A stretch of DNA of 50,187 nucleotides from Microcoleus sp. FACHB-68 (GTDB taxonomy: Bacteria; Cyanobacteriota; Cyanobacteriia; Cyanobacteriales; Oscillatoriaceae), in assembly GCF_014695715.1 (NCBI RefSeq), contig NZ_JACJOT010000010.1:1-50187 (forward strand). Reading direction: 5' to 3'. The notes beneath the pieces are model-generated. The model was not told the origin of the DNA. It saw nothing but the letters and a program-made list of their open reading frames with translations, and searched no databases. Shown here one piece after another: positions 8,374 to 17,087 of this stretch. Positions within the stretch are counted from its first letter, which is position 1. Every line of letters begins with the position of its first letter. The position numbers and the translations under genes are program-made.

Positions 8374-8427
8374 AACTTCATGGGGGGTGCGTAAATTTTA
8401 GAGATTGGATTTTGGATCGCTCGTCAC

Positions 8428-8456
8428 TCTAAAATCTAAAATCTAAAATTTAAAAT
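8428..8456 (+). repeat. AAAATCT heptamer repeat
   Basis: Three to four copies of AAAATCT (the last degenerate, AAAATTT) lie between the DUF2811 gene and hemG. The same heptamer occurs in reverse orientation at 48679-48703. Confidence 0.8.
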
Positions 8457-8470
8457 TTTTTGCCAGAGTC

Positions 8471-9922
8471 ATGCAAACAACTCAACCAGCCAATCCATCG
8501 AATGTCCTAGATACTCTGATTGTGGGTGCCGGCATTAGCGGTCTGAGTTTGGGCCACACCCTGCAAAACGACAAAGCGCCCACCGGCAGCCGTCCTTGGA
8601 AAATTTTGGTAACAGAAAGTCAGGGACGGGTGGGGGGACGCATTGTGTCATCGTCTGGAGACGGCTTTCTTTGGGAAGAAGGGCCAAACAGTTTTTCCCC
8701 GACACCGGCACTGCTGAAACTGGCTGTGGATGTGGGCTTAAAAGACGAGTTGGTGCTCGCGGATCGGCGGCTGCCGCGTTACGTGTACTGGAAGGGTGAG
8801 TTGATCCCCGTGCCGATGAGTCCGCCGGCATTGGTGAAGTCCCACTTGCTGAGTTTATCGGGGAAACTGCGGGCGCTGATGGGTGCGTTAGGATTTGTGC
8901 CGCCGGCAATGGGAGGCGAGGAAACGGTGTCGCAGTTCTTCCGCCGACATTTGGGTGCTGAGGTGACACAGCGCTTAGTAGAACCGTTCGTTTCAGGGGT
9001 GTATGCCGGCGATCCCGATCAGTTGAGTGCGGCTGCTGCGTTTGGGCGGGTGGCAAAACTAACAGAAGTGGGTGGAGGACTAATCGCAGGGGCAGTGCTG
9101 TCTCGCCGGCCAAAATCCCAGCCGGTTGTTACCGATCCGGACGTTCCCAAGACAAAACCAGGGGAATTAGGGTCGTTCCGAACTGGGATGCAAGCATTGC
9201 CCGAAGCCATTGCTAACAAATTGGGCGAAAATTTGAAACTTAACTGGCGTTTGTTGCAGTTGCGCCCCACCGATCGGCAAACTTATCTGGCAGAATTTTC
9301 GACGCCGGAAGGTTCCCAGCAGGTTGAAGCTCGCAGCGTGGTGCTCACCACCCCCGCTTATGTCACGGCAGAGCTATTGCAGCCCCTACAACCCCCCATT
9401 AGCCATGCTTTAGAGGAATTGTCTTATCCGCCGGTTGCGTGTGTCGTCTTGGGGTATCCTGCGGACGCTTTTAAGGATAAATTGCAGGGGTTTGGAAACT
9501 TGATTCCCAGAGGTCAGGGAATTCGCACGTTGGGCACCATTTGGGCTTCGAGTTTGTTTGCCGGTCGTGCTCCGGAAGGGTGGAATTTGCTGATTAACTT
9601 TATTGGGGGCGCAACAGACCTGGAAATTGGGGATTTAGATCAAGCGCAAATTGTTGAGGCGGTGCATCAAGACCTTTGCCGGTCGCTGCTGAAAACAGAT
9701 GTGCCCCCGAAGGTTTTGGCGGTGAATTTGTGGAAACGTGCGATCCCGCAGTATACCCTTGGCCATCACCGGCGTCTTGAGCAAATCGAGCAGGGTTTGC
9801 GGCAGTTGCCTGGGTTATATTTATGCGGGAACTACACCGATGGCGTTGCTTTGGGAGATTGCGTTCGCCGTGGCATAGATTGTGCCAGTGTTGTTGGGCA
9901 ATATTTAGCGGTTAAAAATTAA
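8471..9922 (+). CDS. hemG: Protoporphyrinogen oxidase, HemY type
   Basis: This FAD enzyme oxidises protoporphyrinogen IX to protoporphyrin IX, the last shared step of haem and chlorophyll synthesis. It uses oxygen and is membrane-associated. The 483 residues match the HemY-type (plant-like) form: dinucleotide-binding loop VGAGISGLSLG (18-28) near the N-terminus, the GRVGGRI motif, the conserved EEGPNSF strand, and the C-terminal FAD contact CGNYTDGVALGDCVRRG. The pipeline symbol for this family is hemG, although the protein is HemY-like. A hairpin without a T-run follows the stop (9965-9996). Confidence 0.95.
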   Translation: MQTTQPANPSNVLDTLIVGAGISGLSLGHTLQNDKAPTGSRPWKILVTESQGRVGGRIVSSSGDGFLWEEGPNSFSPTPALLKLAVDVGLKDELVLADRRLPRYVYWKGELIPVPMSPPALVKSHLLSLSGKLRALMGALGFVPPAMGGEETVSQFFRRHLGAEVTQRLVEPFVSGVYAGDPDQLSAAAAFGRVAKLTEVGGGLIAGAVLSRRPKSQPVVTDPDVPKTKPGELGSFRTGMQALPEAIANKLGENLKLNWRLLQLRPTDRQTYLAEFSTPEGSQQVEARSVVLTTPAYVTAELLQPLQPPISHALEELSYPPVACVVLGYPADAFKDKLQGFGNLIPRGQGIRTLGTIWASSLFAGRAPEGWNLLINFIGGATDLEIGDLDQAQIVEAVHQDLCRSLLKTDVPPKVLAVNLWKRAIPQYTLGHHRRLEQIEQGLRQLPGLYLCGNYTDGVALGDCVRRGIDCASVVGQYLAVKN

Positions 9923-9964
9923 AGCTTTTCTCAGTGTCAATTCTCCGAGGAAGGTAAGAAAAAA

Positions 9965-9996
9965 GGTAATGGTAATTGGTTGGAGTTACCATTACC
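9965..9996 (+). terminator. Hairpin after hemG
   Basis: GGTAATGGTAA pairs perfectly with TTACCATTACC around a 10-base loop, 42 bases after the hemG stop. No T-run follows, so termination is likely but unproven. A second small hairpin, CGTGTC/GACACG at 10113-10131, lies just beyond the stop of the convergent response-regulator gene. Confidence 0.55.
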
Positions 9997-10156
9997 GCTT
10001 ACCAAATCTCTTCAGTATTCTGTTGCGCCGGCAAGCAAGCTTAAAGGGATGGCACTCGCCTCCTAGGAGTCGGTTTTGGCCGGTTGCGGATGCTGCCTTG
10101 CCGGTCAAAATTCGTGTCCGGATCAGACACGTTGGACGCGAAGGCAGCAGCAAAGC

Positions 10157-10873
10157 TCATTCAACCTGTGGTGCTCCGGGTGCCCCAGGCAATTCAAACT
10201 TATAGCCGACCCCCCGCACAGTTTGAATCATCGAAGGCTGGTTAACATCCACTTCAATCTTGCGGCGGATTTGGCCAATATGCACATCGACTACCCGCTG
10301 ATCCCCGACATAGTCGTAGTCCCAAACTTCTTGCAAGAGTTCAGCACGCCGCCAAACTCGGTTGGGGTGGCTGGCCAGAAAATACAGCAGGTCAAATTCG
10401 AGCGCGGTTAAAGGCACCATCTCGTTGTTGAGTGTGACCTCACGCCGCACTGGATCGATGAACATCTGCCCCAAAGTCAGAATTTGCTGTTCTGCGGTGG
10501 TTACGGGGCGCTGGCGCTTTAAAATTGCCTGGACTCTGGCTGCTAACTCGACCAGGCGGAAAGGCTTGGTGATGTAGTCATCGGCACCTTGGGAAAATCC
10601 CTGGAGGATGTCAGACTCGTCTGTCCTGCTTGTCAGCATCAGGACAAACACACCTGTGCGCTTTTGCATTTCTTGACACAGCTGGTAGCCGGTAGTATCT
10701 GGCAAATTGACATCCAGAATCACAAGGTCTGGGTTAAACTGCTCAAACACCTCTAGGGCAGTCTTGCCGTTGTCGGCAGACTCCATTTCATAGCTTTGCT
10801 TGCTCAAGAAGCGATGAATTAAATTACGGATTGCAGGGTCGTCATCAACGACAAGAATCTTGGCAGGGGCCAT
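10157..10873 (-). CDS. OmpR/PhoB-family response regulator
   Basis: A 238-residue two-component response regulator. The receiver domain (5-120) has the acidic pair Asp10/Asp11, phosphoacceptor Asp54 (VILDVNLP), Thr81 and Lys103 (ITKPF). A winged-helix DNA-binding domain follows (about 130-230) with the family pattern LTALEFDLLYFLASHPNRVW and VVDVHIGQIRRKIE ending in TVRGVGYKF. It is clearly not RpaA or RpaB by the N-terminal sequence I recall, and I cannot name the orthologue. No partner kinase is adjacent. The C-terminal GAPGAPQVE is a short low-complexity tail. Confidence 0.9.
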   Translation of the reverse strand: MAPAKILVVDDDPAIRNLIHRFLSKQSYEMESADNGKTALEVFEQFNPDLVILDVNLPDTTGYQLCQEMQKRTGVFVLMLTSRTDESDILQGFSQGADDYITKPFRLVELAARVQAILKRQRPVTTAEQQILTLGQMFIDPVRREVTLNNEMVPLTALEFDLLYFLASHPNRVWRRAELLQEVWDYDYVGDQRVVDVHIGQIRRKIEVDVNQPSMIQTVRGVGYKFELPGAPGAPQVE

Positions 10874-11537
10874 GTCTACAACCTTGCTCTAAGAACTGGG
10901 CAAGAAGGATTTCTCAGACTGATGGCGAGCGCCAGGTGAAGCTCTGGCGGCAACTAAGCAACTCTGTAGGAGAGCGGCTCCCAGCATAGTCGTTTATCCA
11001 GCATTCTAGAAAATTATCGGCTCAAAGCCCATCGATCAAGGATCTTGACCGACTGACGCGAGTTTAAAACTTGTGTCTGGGTTTTACCGAAACTCCCTGG
11101 AAATTTTTGTATGCAAACCCTGATTTTACGGAAGTAAAGCTCAATTTACAACAGAATTCAGGCTCTGCAACAAGAAGATACAGGGAACTGAGCAGCCGAC
11201 GGCGGTTGGTTTACTTTTACCAGGCAGTAAAAGATTAAGCGCCAGACGCGTTTAGATGCCGGGTGTTATTTCACTTTGAAACCGCAACGACTTAAGCTGT
11301 GGTTGCGTGCCGGCACTTGGGCTGCGGGGGGTAGGCAAAGTTACTTACCAGCCGCCCCAGGAGAAGTTGCCACCGGCTTTGAGGGATTTGCCTTCGCCTC
11401 AGCGCTGCCTAAGCTAAGCACTGCCGGCGGTTACAGTCCCGAAAAGATTCGGCAGATTGTAACAAATTGCGAAGCCTCACTTAGCTGCAACTTCTTTCTT
11501 AAGATGGCATTAGAAATCATACTTGATCAATACCCTT
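10874..11537. other. Gene-poor stretch upstream of the response regulator
   Basis: This 664-base stretch holds no supported gene. The small hairpin CGCCAG/CTGGCG (10930-10949) lies in what would be the regulator's 5' leader. A 116-codon frame from a TTG at 11276 has unusual composition, runs into the HNH gene on the other strand and looks accidental. I looked for riboswitch cores (c-di-AMP, cobalamin, TPP) and saw no convincing match. Confidence 0.5.
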
Positions 11538-11783
11538 TTAAAGATCGAAATGACGGTGAAAGCGGGGATCGAGGTGGTGTTTTTTCTGCCGGTTGCACCG
11601 GCTACACAGGGTTTGTAGGTTACTGATGTCGTTGCTGCCGGCACGCGCGAGGGGGATAATGTGGTCAATTGTCAGTGATGTCTCTAAGTGTGTTTGACCG
11701 CAGCTTTTGCAGTGATAACGATCACGCTCAAAAACATATTTTCTCACTTCTGGCGGAATGGGAATTCTGGGTGTTTTAGTCAT
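11538..11783 (-). CDS. HNH endonuclease
   Basis: A compact 81-residue HNH nuclease of the cyanobacterial stand-alone type. It has two zinc CxxC pairs (Cys25/Cys28 and Cys60/Cys63) around the catalytic DHIIP (Asp40, His41), the Asn55 and the C-terminal NRQKK. These enzymes nick or cut DNA; the biological role of stand-alone copies is unknown and they are often mobile. It is the last gene of a minus-strand group with the KGK genes and the dynamin-like gene, but about 90 bases separate it from the nearest one. Confidence 0.9.
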   Translation of the reverse strand: MTKTPRIPIPPEVRKYVFERDRYHCKSCGQTHLETSLTIDHIIPLARAGSNDISNLQTLCSRCNRQKKHHLDPRFHRHFDL

Positions 11784-11870
11784 GGCTGTGCCGGTGGCGT
11801 CTTCTTAGAAAAATCCTATCAAAAACCTAAATACCAAATCCTTGCCTGATTTCACGCCGGCATCTGGCAT

Positions 11871-12254
11871 TTATTGATTTTCTTCTTTGATCATTTGTCG
11901 AATCTCATCAAGGGGAGATTCAGGTTCGCCGGCTTCGGCTGTATTGGGTGCCGATGTTTCTTCAACTTCTGGCTCATCCGGACAAAATTCTACAGTTAGT
12001 TTAACTCGAATTTTTCCGCTTTCCCAGCCGTCAGCCTTATATTTCAAAGCATGACATTCTATCCCTTCACCAAACAGTTTGTTTCTGATTGGGTCTGAAA
12101 CATTCAATTTCCTTCTTATTGCTAGCTTAAACTCTAAATCAGTTAAATTTATTTCAACAAAGCCATTAGAGTTTAAATTTAACTCGCGCCCTAAAGAGTC
12201 TCCTTTAAAACACACAACTTCATGCTTTTCCAATGGCTTGAATTTATCGGTCAT
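11871..12254 (-). CDS. KGK domain protein (first copy)
   Basis: A 127-residue protein of the KGK family, a cyanobacterial domain of unknown function. The core runs from EKHEVVCFKGD to SGKIRVKLTVEFCPDEPEVEE (about 8-97). It is followed by an acidic Ala/Glu/Pro-rich linker and the terminal motif SPLDEIRQMIKEE, which is shared with the neighbouring paralogue. A strong ribosome site (GGGAGGA) lies about 10 bases before the ATG. It has no signal peptide or membrane segment. Confidence 0.8.
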   Translation of the reverse strand: MTDKFKPLEKHEVVCFKGDSLGRELNLNSNGFVEINLTDLEFKLAIRRKLNVSDPIRNKLFGEGIECHALKYKADGWESGKIRVKLTVEFCPDEPEVEETSAPNTAEAGEPESPLDEIRQMIKEENQ

Positions 12255-12374
12255 ATCAATCTGTCCTCCCTAAATTACAAAAATGCCTGATGAATTAAGT
12301 TTTTCTATGGGTACGCATTTTTTGTGGATTATGCCACGTAAAATCGTGACATAATGTTAGTTTCATCGGCTCTC

Positions 12375-12734
12375 TTAAATCTTCATTTGCCGGATCTCAT
12401 CAAGGGGTGAGCTTTCTTCGCCGGCTGCAGGTTCAGTTGCCGGTGTTTCTTCCACCTCAAGAGTTTCTGGGCAAAACTCTAAAGTAATTCTCACTTTGCC
12501 TTTTTGCCAATTTTTACCGGGTTGGAGTATTTTACAATTAATGCCTTTACCAAACCAGTAATCCTTCTCCACTGTCCAGTTTTGGGTTCTTTCCCTGATA
12601 ATTGGCAGCATTGACGCGATAAATTCACTAATTGTGAAGGTGCGGTTGTTTAATAAAATTTGTCCTGAAAATACAGACACAACATCTTCACGATCTAGAC
12701 GCTCAAACTTGTCTTCTATTTCCCTTTTTGACAT
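12375..12734 (-). CDS. KGK domain protein (second copy)
   Basis: A 119-residue paralogue of the previous gene. It shares the pattern EDKFERLDREDVVSVFSGQ at the start, KGKVRITLEFCPETLEVEE near 85-103 and the terminal SPLDEIRQMKI. The two copies lie in tandem with 120 bases between them. A ribosome site AAGGATGAGG precedes the ATG at 12734. Upstream lies a second ATG with a near-identical leader, followed by an A10 tract. Reading through that tract with one added base would fuse an N-terminal extension to this protein. Confidence 0.8.
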   Translation of the reverse strand: MSKREIEDKFERLDREDVVSVFSGQILLNNRTFTISEFIASMLPIIRERTQNWTVEKDYWFGKGINCKILQPGKNWQKGKVRITLEFCPETLEVEETPATEPAAGEESSPLDEIRQMKI

Positions 12735-12793
12735 TTCCTCATCCTTCTTTCCATTAGGATACTCAAAGTTATTTGCAATTTTTTTTTTGCCAT
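12716..12793 (-). CDS. Short upstream ORF overlapping the second KGK gene
   Basis: On the minus strand an AAGGATGAG ribosome site precedes ATG GCA and ten A. The short frame then ends at a TAG 19 bases inside the KGK gene (25 codons). One extra A would instead give MAKKKIANNFEYPNGKKDEE joined in frame to the KGK start. The leader (AGAAGGATGAG) is nearly the same as the KGK leader, so it may be a duplicated start region, a leader peptide or a slippage site. Expression is unproven. Confidence 0.4.
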   Translation of the reverse strand: MAKKKLQITLSILMERRMRKCQKGK

Positions 12794-12831
12794 TCTCTCA
12801 TCCTTCTCTATCTCGGATTAATTAAATGGAC

Positions 12832-12923
12832 TTCTTGCAAAAGTCTTTTTTTACCACAGACAAACACGATAAATTAACGGCTGGTGTTCAAGAGAAGTTG
12901 GTGATTTGAGACTTTTGCAAGAA
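12832..12923. mobile_element. MITE-like element, copy A
   Basis: Perfect 15-bp terminal inverted repeats (TTCTTGCAAAAGTCT and AGACTTTTGCAAGAA) are 92 bases end to end. The interior begins with TTACCACAGACAAACAC. A second diverged element of the same plan lies at 19722-19836. No coding capacity is present, so it would have to be mobilised in trans. Confidence 0.7.
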
Positions 12924-12929
12924 ATTGGA

Positions 12930-15389
12930 TTAATCTACAAGAGCTTCTACTTGCTGTTTCTGCTCGTTCAGATGATTTGCTTCAGAAACTTCACCGGCAG
13001 TAATAAAATCATCTTTGAACTTAACCGCCGGCAGTTGATAGCGATCTAATTGCATCCCTTGTAAACACTGATTAATTCCGCCAACGGCTTCATTATAAGT
13101 ATTGACAGTTTCCTGCAATTGTGATTGATTTTTCTGATTGTGGTCGAGTTGTTCTTGGGCTTCCTTTTCTAGCGTTTTTTCGAGATGGGCGCGAGCGCGG
13201 TTGTATTGCTGTAAAATTGATTCTTCTTGCGCTTTGGCTAAGGGCAGCAAGTGAGTTTTGAATGTTTGATTGATCGTTTGGCGAAAAGCACTTTGAATGG
13301 TTTGTTTCACCTTGGGTTCAAAGTCCATTTTCAACAGCTGACGAATTGCCGGTTCTGCCTCCACCATACTCGCGCAATCATAAGCTTGAGAAGTTTGCTG
13401 CAAGACTTGACGGAACTGGTAAATTGAAAATGTGTTCTCGTCGTAAAATCGAGCGCTTTCTCGCACATAACGATCACATTCTGAACTCGCCGCCGCACGA
13501 ATTGCGTGCTGTACTTGCGTTTCTAAACTTTTAAATGCTTGCTCAACACCGGCATCTGTTCCAATTAGCCGGCACATCTGCCGGTAATACTCTTGATGAC
13601 GTATGCGATCCATTAAATAGACAAACCAATTGGCAATGACTTGTTGCGATTCTGCGACGAGAACTTCTTCTAATTCATTTGCCATGAAATAAAATGCCTC
13701 TACTAAAATCGCCAAAAGTGGCGCAGTAGAGTTGCGCGGATGAGTATGTGTTGCACGCCGGTAAGCTTCTTCAACAGAGAAAGTATTTAAAAGTTCATCC
13801 ATGCGTGAAACCATTTTCACTTTGAGCTTGCGAAAGTCTTCCTCAAAGATTGGACACTGATTGGTAATCGTCTCATTGACTTCCTGACTGATATGTTCAA
13901 TCAAAGCTGTACCAATTTGCCCTAATTCGTAATTCAGTTGCTCCAAACGCCGCGACTTTACACCCTCAATATTAATTGGTTGACTTTCCAATTCTCGGTG
14001 TTGCTCTAAATACAGCCGGCGCAAGGCGACACACACCGGCTGAAGATCGTTTGCTAGCGCTTCAAAAAGTTGAGGACGCTTTTCTTCCTTTAAATAGCGA
14101 GTGATGCCGGTGCGGAATTCTTCAATTCCACTATCGGAAATGAGCTGATCGATGAGAGGTGAACCCTGTTCATTCAGAATTCTGAAATAATTCTCATTAG
14201 GGGTTTCGTAGCTGAAAACCGCAATCTTAAATTTACTCGGAGAAAGTTTGCCAGAGTTGGCACAATAGCGGTTAAATTCGCTGATAAATTGGGGCGTTTC
14301 TTCCTGAATGCCGGTGCCTTTGACACTTTGGGCAAAAAGAGAGTTTAATCCATAACGATCTTGTTTGTTCGTTCCTTTGATTTGACTGCCATAAAATCCT
14401 AGCAAGCCACTGGTTTTATAAACCCGGCTGTTGTCTCTAAACTGGGAATTGATCAAATCATCGAGTCGCTGGCGCAATTGAGTATTGTACCAAGTTTCAT
14501 CAACTCGATTGAAAACATAAAAGACACGATCCCGAATCCCAGGATTCTTTCGCATCTTTTCCAAAAGTTCTGTTTCTTCCGTTGTCATGTCTCCTTCCGA
14601 TGCCGGTTTGAGTACGCACACGACGGCAGATGTTTCCGGATCTTCAATTTTGCGGTAAGTGAGTTCCGCATCCTTTTTCACCGGCGCATCAATTCCCGGC
14701 ATATCAATTAACACGTTGCCATCTTGTAATAGCGGGTGATGGCAGTAATATTCGATTCGCTTTAAAACAGCACTATTGCTGCCACGACGCGCATAACCGG
14801 CAGCTTCTTTTAAATTGGAAAAGTCAAATTGCTCCATCGAAAACGTGTTACTGTGGGTTGGGTGAATGCGCTCACTGTTATCGGCATAACCCTTCAGTAA
14901 CAAAACCAGTGCTTTCGCTTGTTTCGCTCGATCAGATTTACTTTCTCCACCTTCCAGCTTGATGATCGTTTCGCCTTTTTCAGTTAGCAAGTTAATCGCT
15001 TCAGGCTGTTGAAGATTGGTGTCTGCTGTTAATCCCAGACGCTGACACAAAGCATCTGCCTGCTCTTTAATTTCTGTCTGACTTAAAAAGGTGAGAACGA
15101 CTCGTTCTTTGTCGGCTTCTGCATATTCAATATAACATTCGGTGCCGGTGGCGTGTCCTTCGGCGCTGTAGAGCAATTCTCTCTCTAGCAAAGCGTTGAT
15201 CAGCATCGATTTGCCGGCACTAAATGCGCCGGCGAAGACGATTTCAAATTTAGGAGAAATTGCTTTTTTCAGGGACGCCTGAACTCCGGTGATATCTTGC
15301 ATCCGTAAGGACGGTTCTTGATTCAACAAATGCAGTAGACTATCAACCTGAGCTTGGAGATTTTCGCACTGAGGTAACAGTTGAGTCAT
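12930..15389 (-). CDS. Dynamin-like GTPase
   Basis: An 819-residue bacterial dynamin-like protein. The GTPase domain has the P-loop GAFSAGKS (54-61), the switch threonine near 81 (ATGT), the G3 motif DMPGID (229-234) and the G4 motif NRVD (294-297). The rest is a long helical stalk with coiled-coil patches near 700-790. Bacterial dynamins assemble on membranes and remodel or protect them; cyanobacterial BDLP is the best-known example. There is no obvious membrane segment. It is upstream of the KGK pair on the same strand, separated by a MITE-like element. Confidence 0.88.
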   Translation of the reverse strand: MTQLLPQCENLQAQVDSLLHLLNQEPSLRMQDITGVQASLKKAISPKFEIVFAGAFSAGKSMLINALLERELLYSAEGHATGTECYIEYAEADKERVVLTFLSQTEIKEQADALCQRLGLTADTNLQQPEAINLLTEKGETIIKLEGGESKSDRAKQAKALVLLLKGYADNSERIHPTHSNTFSMEQFDFSNLKEAAGYARRGSNSAVLKRIEYYCHHPLLQDGNVLIDMPGIDAPVKKDAELTYRKIEDPETSAVVCVLKPASEGDMTTEETELLEKMRKNPGIRDRVFYVFNRVDETWYNTQLRQRLDDLINSQFRDNSRVYKTSGLLGFYGSQIKGTNKQDRYGLNSLFAQSVKGTGIQEETPQFISEFNRYCANSGKLSPSKFKIAVFSYETPNENYFRILNEQGSPLIDQLISDSGIEEFRTGITRYLKEEKRPQLFEALANDLQPVCVALRRLYLEQHRELESQPINIEGVKSRRLEQLNYELGQIGTALIEHISQEVNETITNQCPIFEEDFRKLKVKMVSRMDELLNTFSVEEAYRRATHTHPRNSTAPLLAILVEAFYFMANELEEVLVAESQQVIANWFVYLMDRIRHQEYYRQMCRLIGTDAGVEQAFKSLETQVQHAIRAAASSECDRYVRESARFYDENTFSIYQFRQVLQQTSQAYDCASMVEAEPAIRQLLKMDFEPKVKQTIQSAFRQTINQTFKTHLLPLAKAQEESILQQYNRARAHLEKTLEKEAQEQLDHNQKNQSQLQETVNTYNEAVGGINQCLQGMQLDRYQLPAVKFKDDFITAGEVSEANHLNEQKQQVEALVD

Positions 15390-15890
15390 ATTTGTCCAGA
15401 GAGTGAAGAGGAACCAACGAGAGACAGATCGAATCTGAATTCTTTAATAGGTTGCCCAAAATTTGCCTGTCTCTACCCAGGAGTATGAACCAGGTTGAGA
15501 AAATTTCTGAAAAAATACAAAGTTACAAGTTTCTCTAAATTTTACGAAAAATTTGTAAGATTTAAATCTAATTCTATAAAAATAAATAGAACGTGCTAGA
15601 ATTACTTTTCAATATTTATTCAGTTAAAAAATAAGAGCAAAACAATTAACTCGAATGCTGAAACTTGTCAAGCCGGCTTAGCAATAACGTCATTGAGCTT
15701 TGCAGTACCTTGTGCTGACGTTCATAGTTCGGAAAAACATTTAGCCACGTCTTGAGAGAGCGATGCTCAATTAATTAGGCAACCACCGGCATTCAGCCGA
15801 AAATTATGAAAGCCCTTCGCTAATTAACTGTTAAAATATGATTAAACTTAGGTTGTATAATTTTGTAAAGATAAATTCGGTAACTGCCTT
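15390..15890. other. Non-coding stretch upstream of clpS
   Basis: Five hundred AT-rich bases between the divergent dynamin and clpS genes. It must hold both promoters, but I cannot pick out one convincing pair of -35 and -10 boxes. No gene, repeat or strong hairpin is seen. Confidence 0.5.
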
Positions 15891-16217
15891 ATGACTGCGG
15901 TACTTTCAGCAGCTATTCACGCAATGGCCACTTCACCAACGGTAGCTCCCGATAAAGCCAGTCAAGTTACACGGCAACTCTATCCCAACTATAAAGTAAT
16001 CGTGTTGAATGATGATTTCAATACGTTTCAGCACGTTGCTGAATGCTTGATGAAGTATATTCCGGGGATGACAGGCGATCAGGCTTGGGACTTGACGAAC
16101 CAAATCCACTTTGAGGGCCAAGCGACGGTTTGGGTTGGCCCGCAAGAGCAAGCTGAACTTTATCACCAACAGCTCAGTCGTGCCGGCTTAACGATGGCTC
16201 CATTAGAGAAAGCCTAA
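15891..16217 (+). CDS. clpS: ATP-dependent Clp protease adaptor ClpS
   Basis: ClpS binds the N-terminal domain of ClpC and delivers substrates with destabilising N-terminal residues to the Clp protease. The core is intact: YKVIVLNDDFNTFQHVAECL (about 36-55) with the Asn-Asp-Asp of the substrate pocket, the MKYIPGM loop, and the later AELYHQQLSRAGLTM. At 108 residues it is typical of the main cyanobacterial ClpS1, with a 35-residue variable N-terminus. NblA, encoded 1.4 kb downstream, also works through a Clp chaperone, but the two genes are not obviously in one operon. Confidence 0.93.
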   Translation: MTAVLSAAIHAMATSPTVAPDKASQVTRQLYPNYKVIVLNDDFNTFQHVAECLMKYIPGMTGDQAWDLTNQIHFEGQATVWVGPQEQAELYHQQLSRAGLTMAPLEKA

Positions 16218-16431
16218 AGTTAAGGAGCCGGTGAGAATTTCATCGGGTTTGTTAAGCAATCATCATCAACTGCCGGCACAAACTCAAATGAAACCGGGCG
16301 CGTCTGGTGCCGGCTCTTTTCTTTTTTCGGTTCTCTGACTGTCCCCCTTATAAGTTTTCACTTTTTGCTTTTCACTTTTTTGGGCTAGGCCGGCCCTAGA
16401 CTAGGGGGGTAGTTATTTGGTTTAAATTGTT

Positions 16432-16725
16432 ATGGGCAACTCTTCCAGCGCTAGATTAGTTCTCAATCATTCGACTCACATTCCCGGTTTGATCGCGATC
16501 CTGGAACGGCTGACAAAGTATGCCGATATTCAAACCATTACCCCAGGCGTCATTGGTAATGTTAAGGGTCACACCCCTCGGATGACGTTACGGGTGTCCG
16601 TTCCCATTCGTGGCGGGTTTAAGGTGCTGGCAAGACAAGGTAAGACGGTTCAAGAAGTCTTTGTCATCACCAGCTTGAGCCAGAATGAGCTGGAAGAGAT
16701 AATTGCCTTGTTATTAAAGAAATAA
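16432..16725 (+). CDS. DUF2103 protein
   Basis: A 97-residue protein with the signature of DUF2103: LNHSTHIPGLIAILERL (about 11-27), then GVIGNVKGHTPRMTLRVSVP and a lysine-rich end. It is described as a predicted metal-binding family found in cyanobacteria and archaea; the conserved His residues in NHSTHIPG fit that. The cellular role is unknown. It stands alone between clpS and the ssl1498-like gene. Confidence 0.8.
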   Translation: MGNSSSARLVLNHSTHIPGLIAILERLTKYADIQTITPGVIGNVKGHTPRMTLRVSVPIRGGFKVLARQGKTVQEVFVITSLSQNELEEIIALLLKK

Positions 16726-17087
16726 GTCAAGCTTGCTGATTAAGGCAATACATTTAAAGACTAAAGCGTTTGCCTTCTGATACATAAGCCTAAAAGTAGC
16801 GCCGTGTAACCCGTCGCTATCTCGCAGCCACACTCCTTATACAATCAGGTTTTTAGAAATAAAATACAGGCGGTATCCAGTTCTTTTGCCGGCCTGACAA
16901 AATTTGCTGAAAACCTTAGAGATAAGGAGTTTTACGCTTTGCGCGTTTGCCGGGACAATCTCGCCACTTTTAGGCCAAACAGAGATCCAGGAATGTCATC
17001 GCTCATTTCTGGATTTACTGCAATTCGGTCTATTTGTAAATATCGTGTTATATTAGTTAACATAAGTTTACAAGAGGGCACAAACCC
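16726..17087 (+). promoter_or_regulatory. Non-coding leader/promoter region of the ssl1498-like gene
   Basis: This 362-base gap holds no supported gene. Its right end is AT-rich, with a TATATT box near 17049 that fits a -10 element and a purine-rich AAGAGGGCAC ribosome site before the ATG at 17088. A 62-codon frame inside it (16939-17127) overlaps the real gene and looks accidental. Confidence 0.45.

Noticed and set aside
8535-9113. A 192-codon minus-strand frame inside hemG
   Set aside because: Antisense shadow of hemG with Pro/Ser/Arg-rich composition; the hemG reading is unambiguous.
10900-11500. Possible riboswitch or structured RNA upstream of the response regulator
   Set aside because: I compared it with the c-di-AMP, cobalamin and TPP consensus cores from memory and found no convincing set of matching blocks; only one small hairpin is clear.
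11276-11626. A 116-codon plus-strand frame from a TTG
   Set aside because: Unlikely composition, no ribosome site, and it runs antisense into the well-supported HNH gene.
16206-16330. A terminator for clpS using distant GCCGG blocks
   Set aside because: The possible arms are about 100 bases apart and GCCGG is so common in this genome that the match is not informative.
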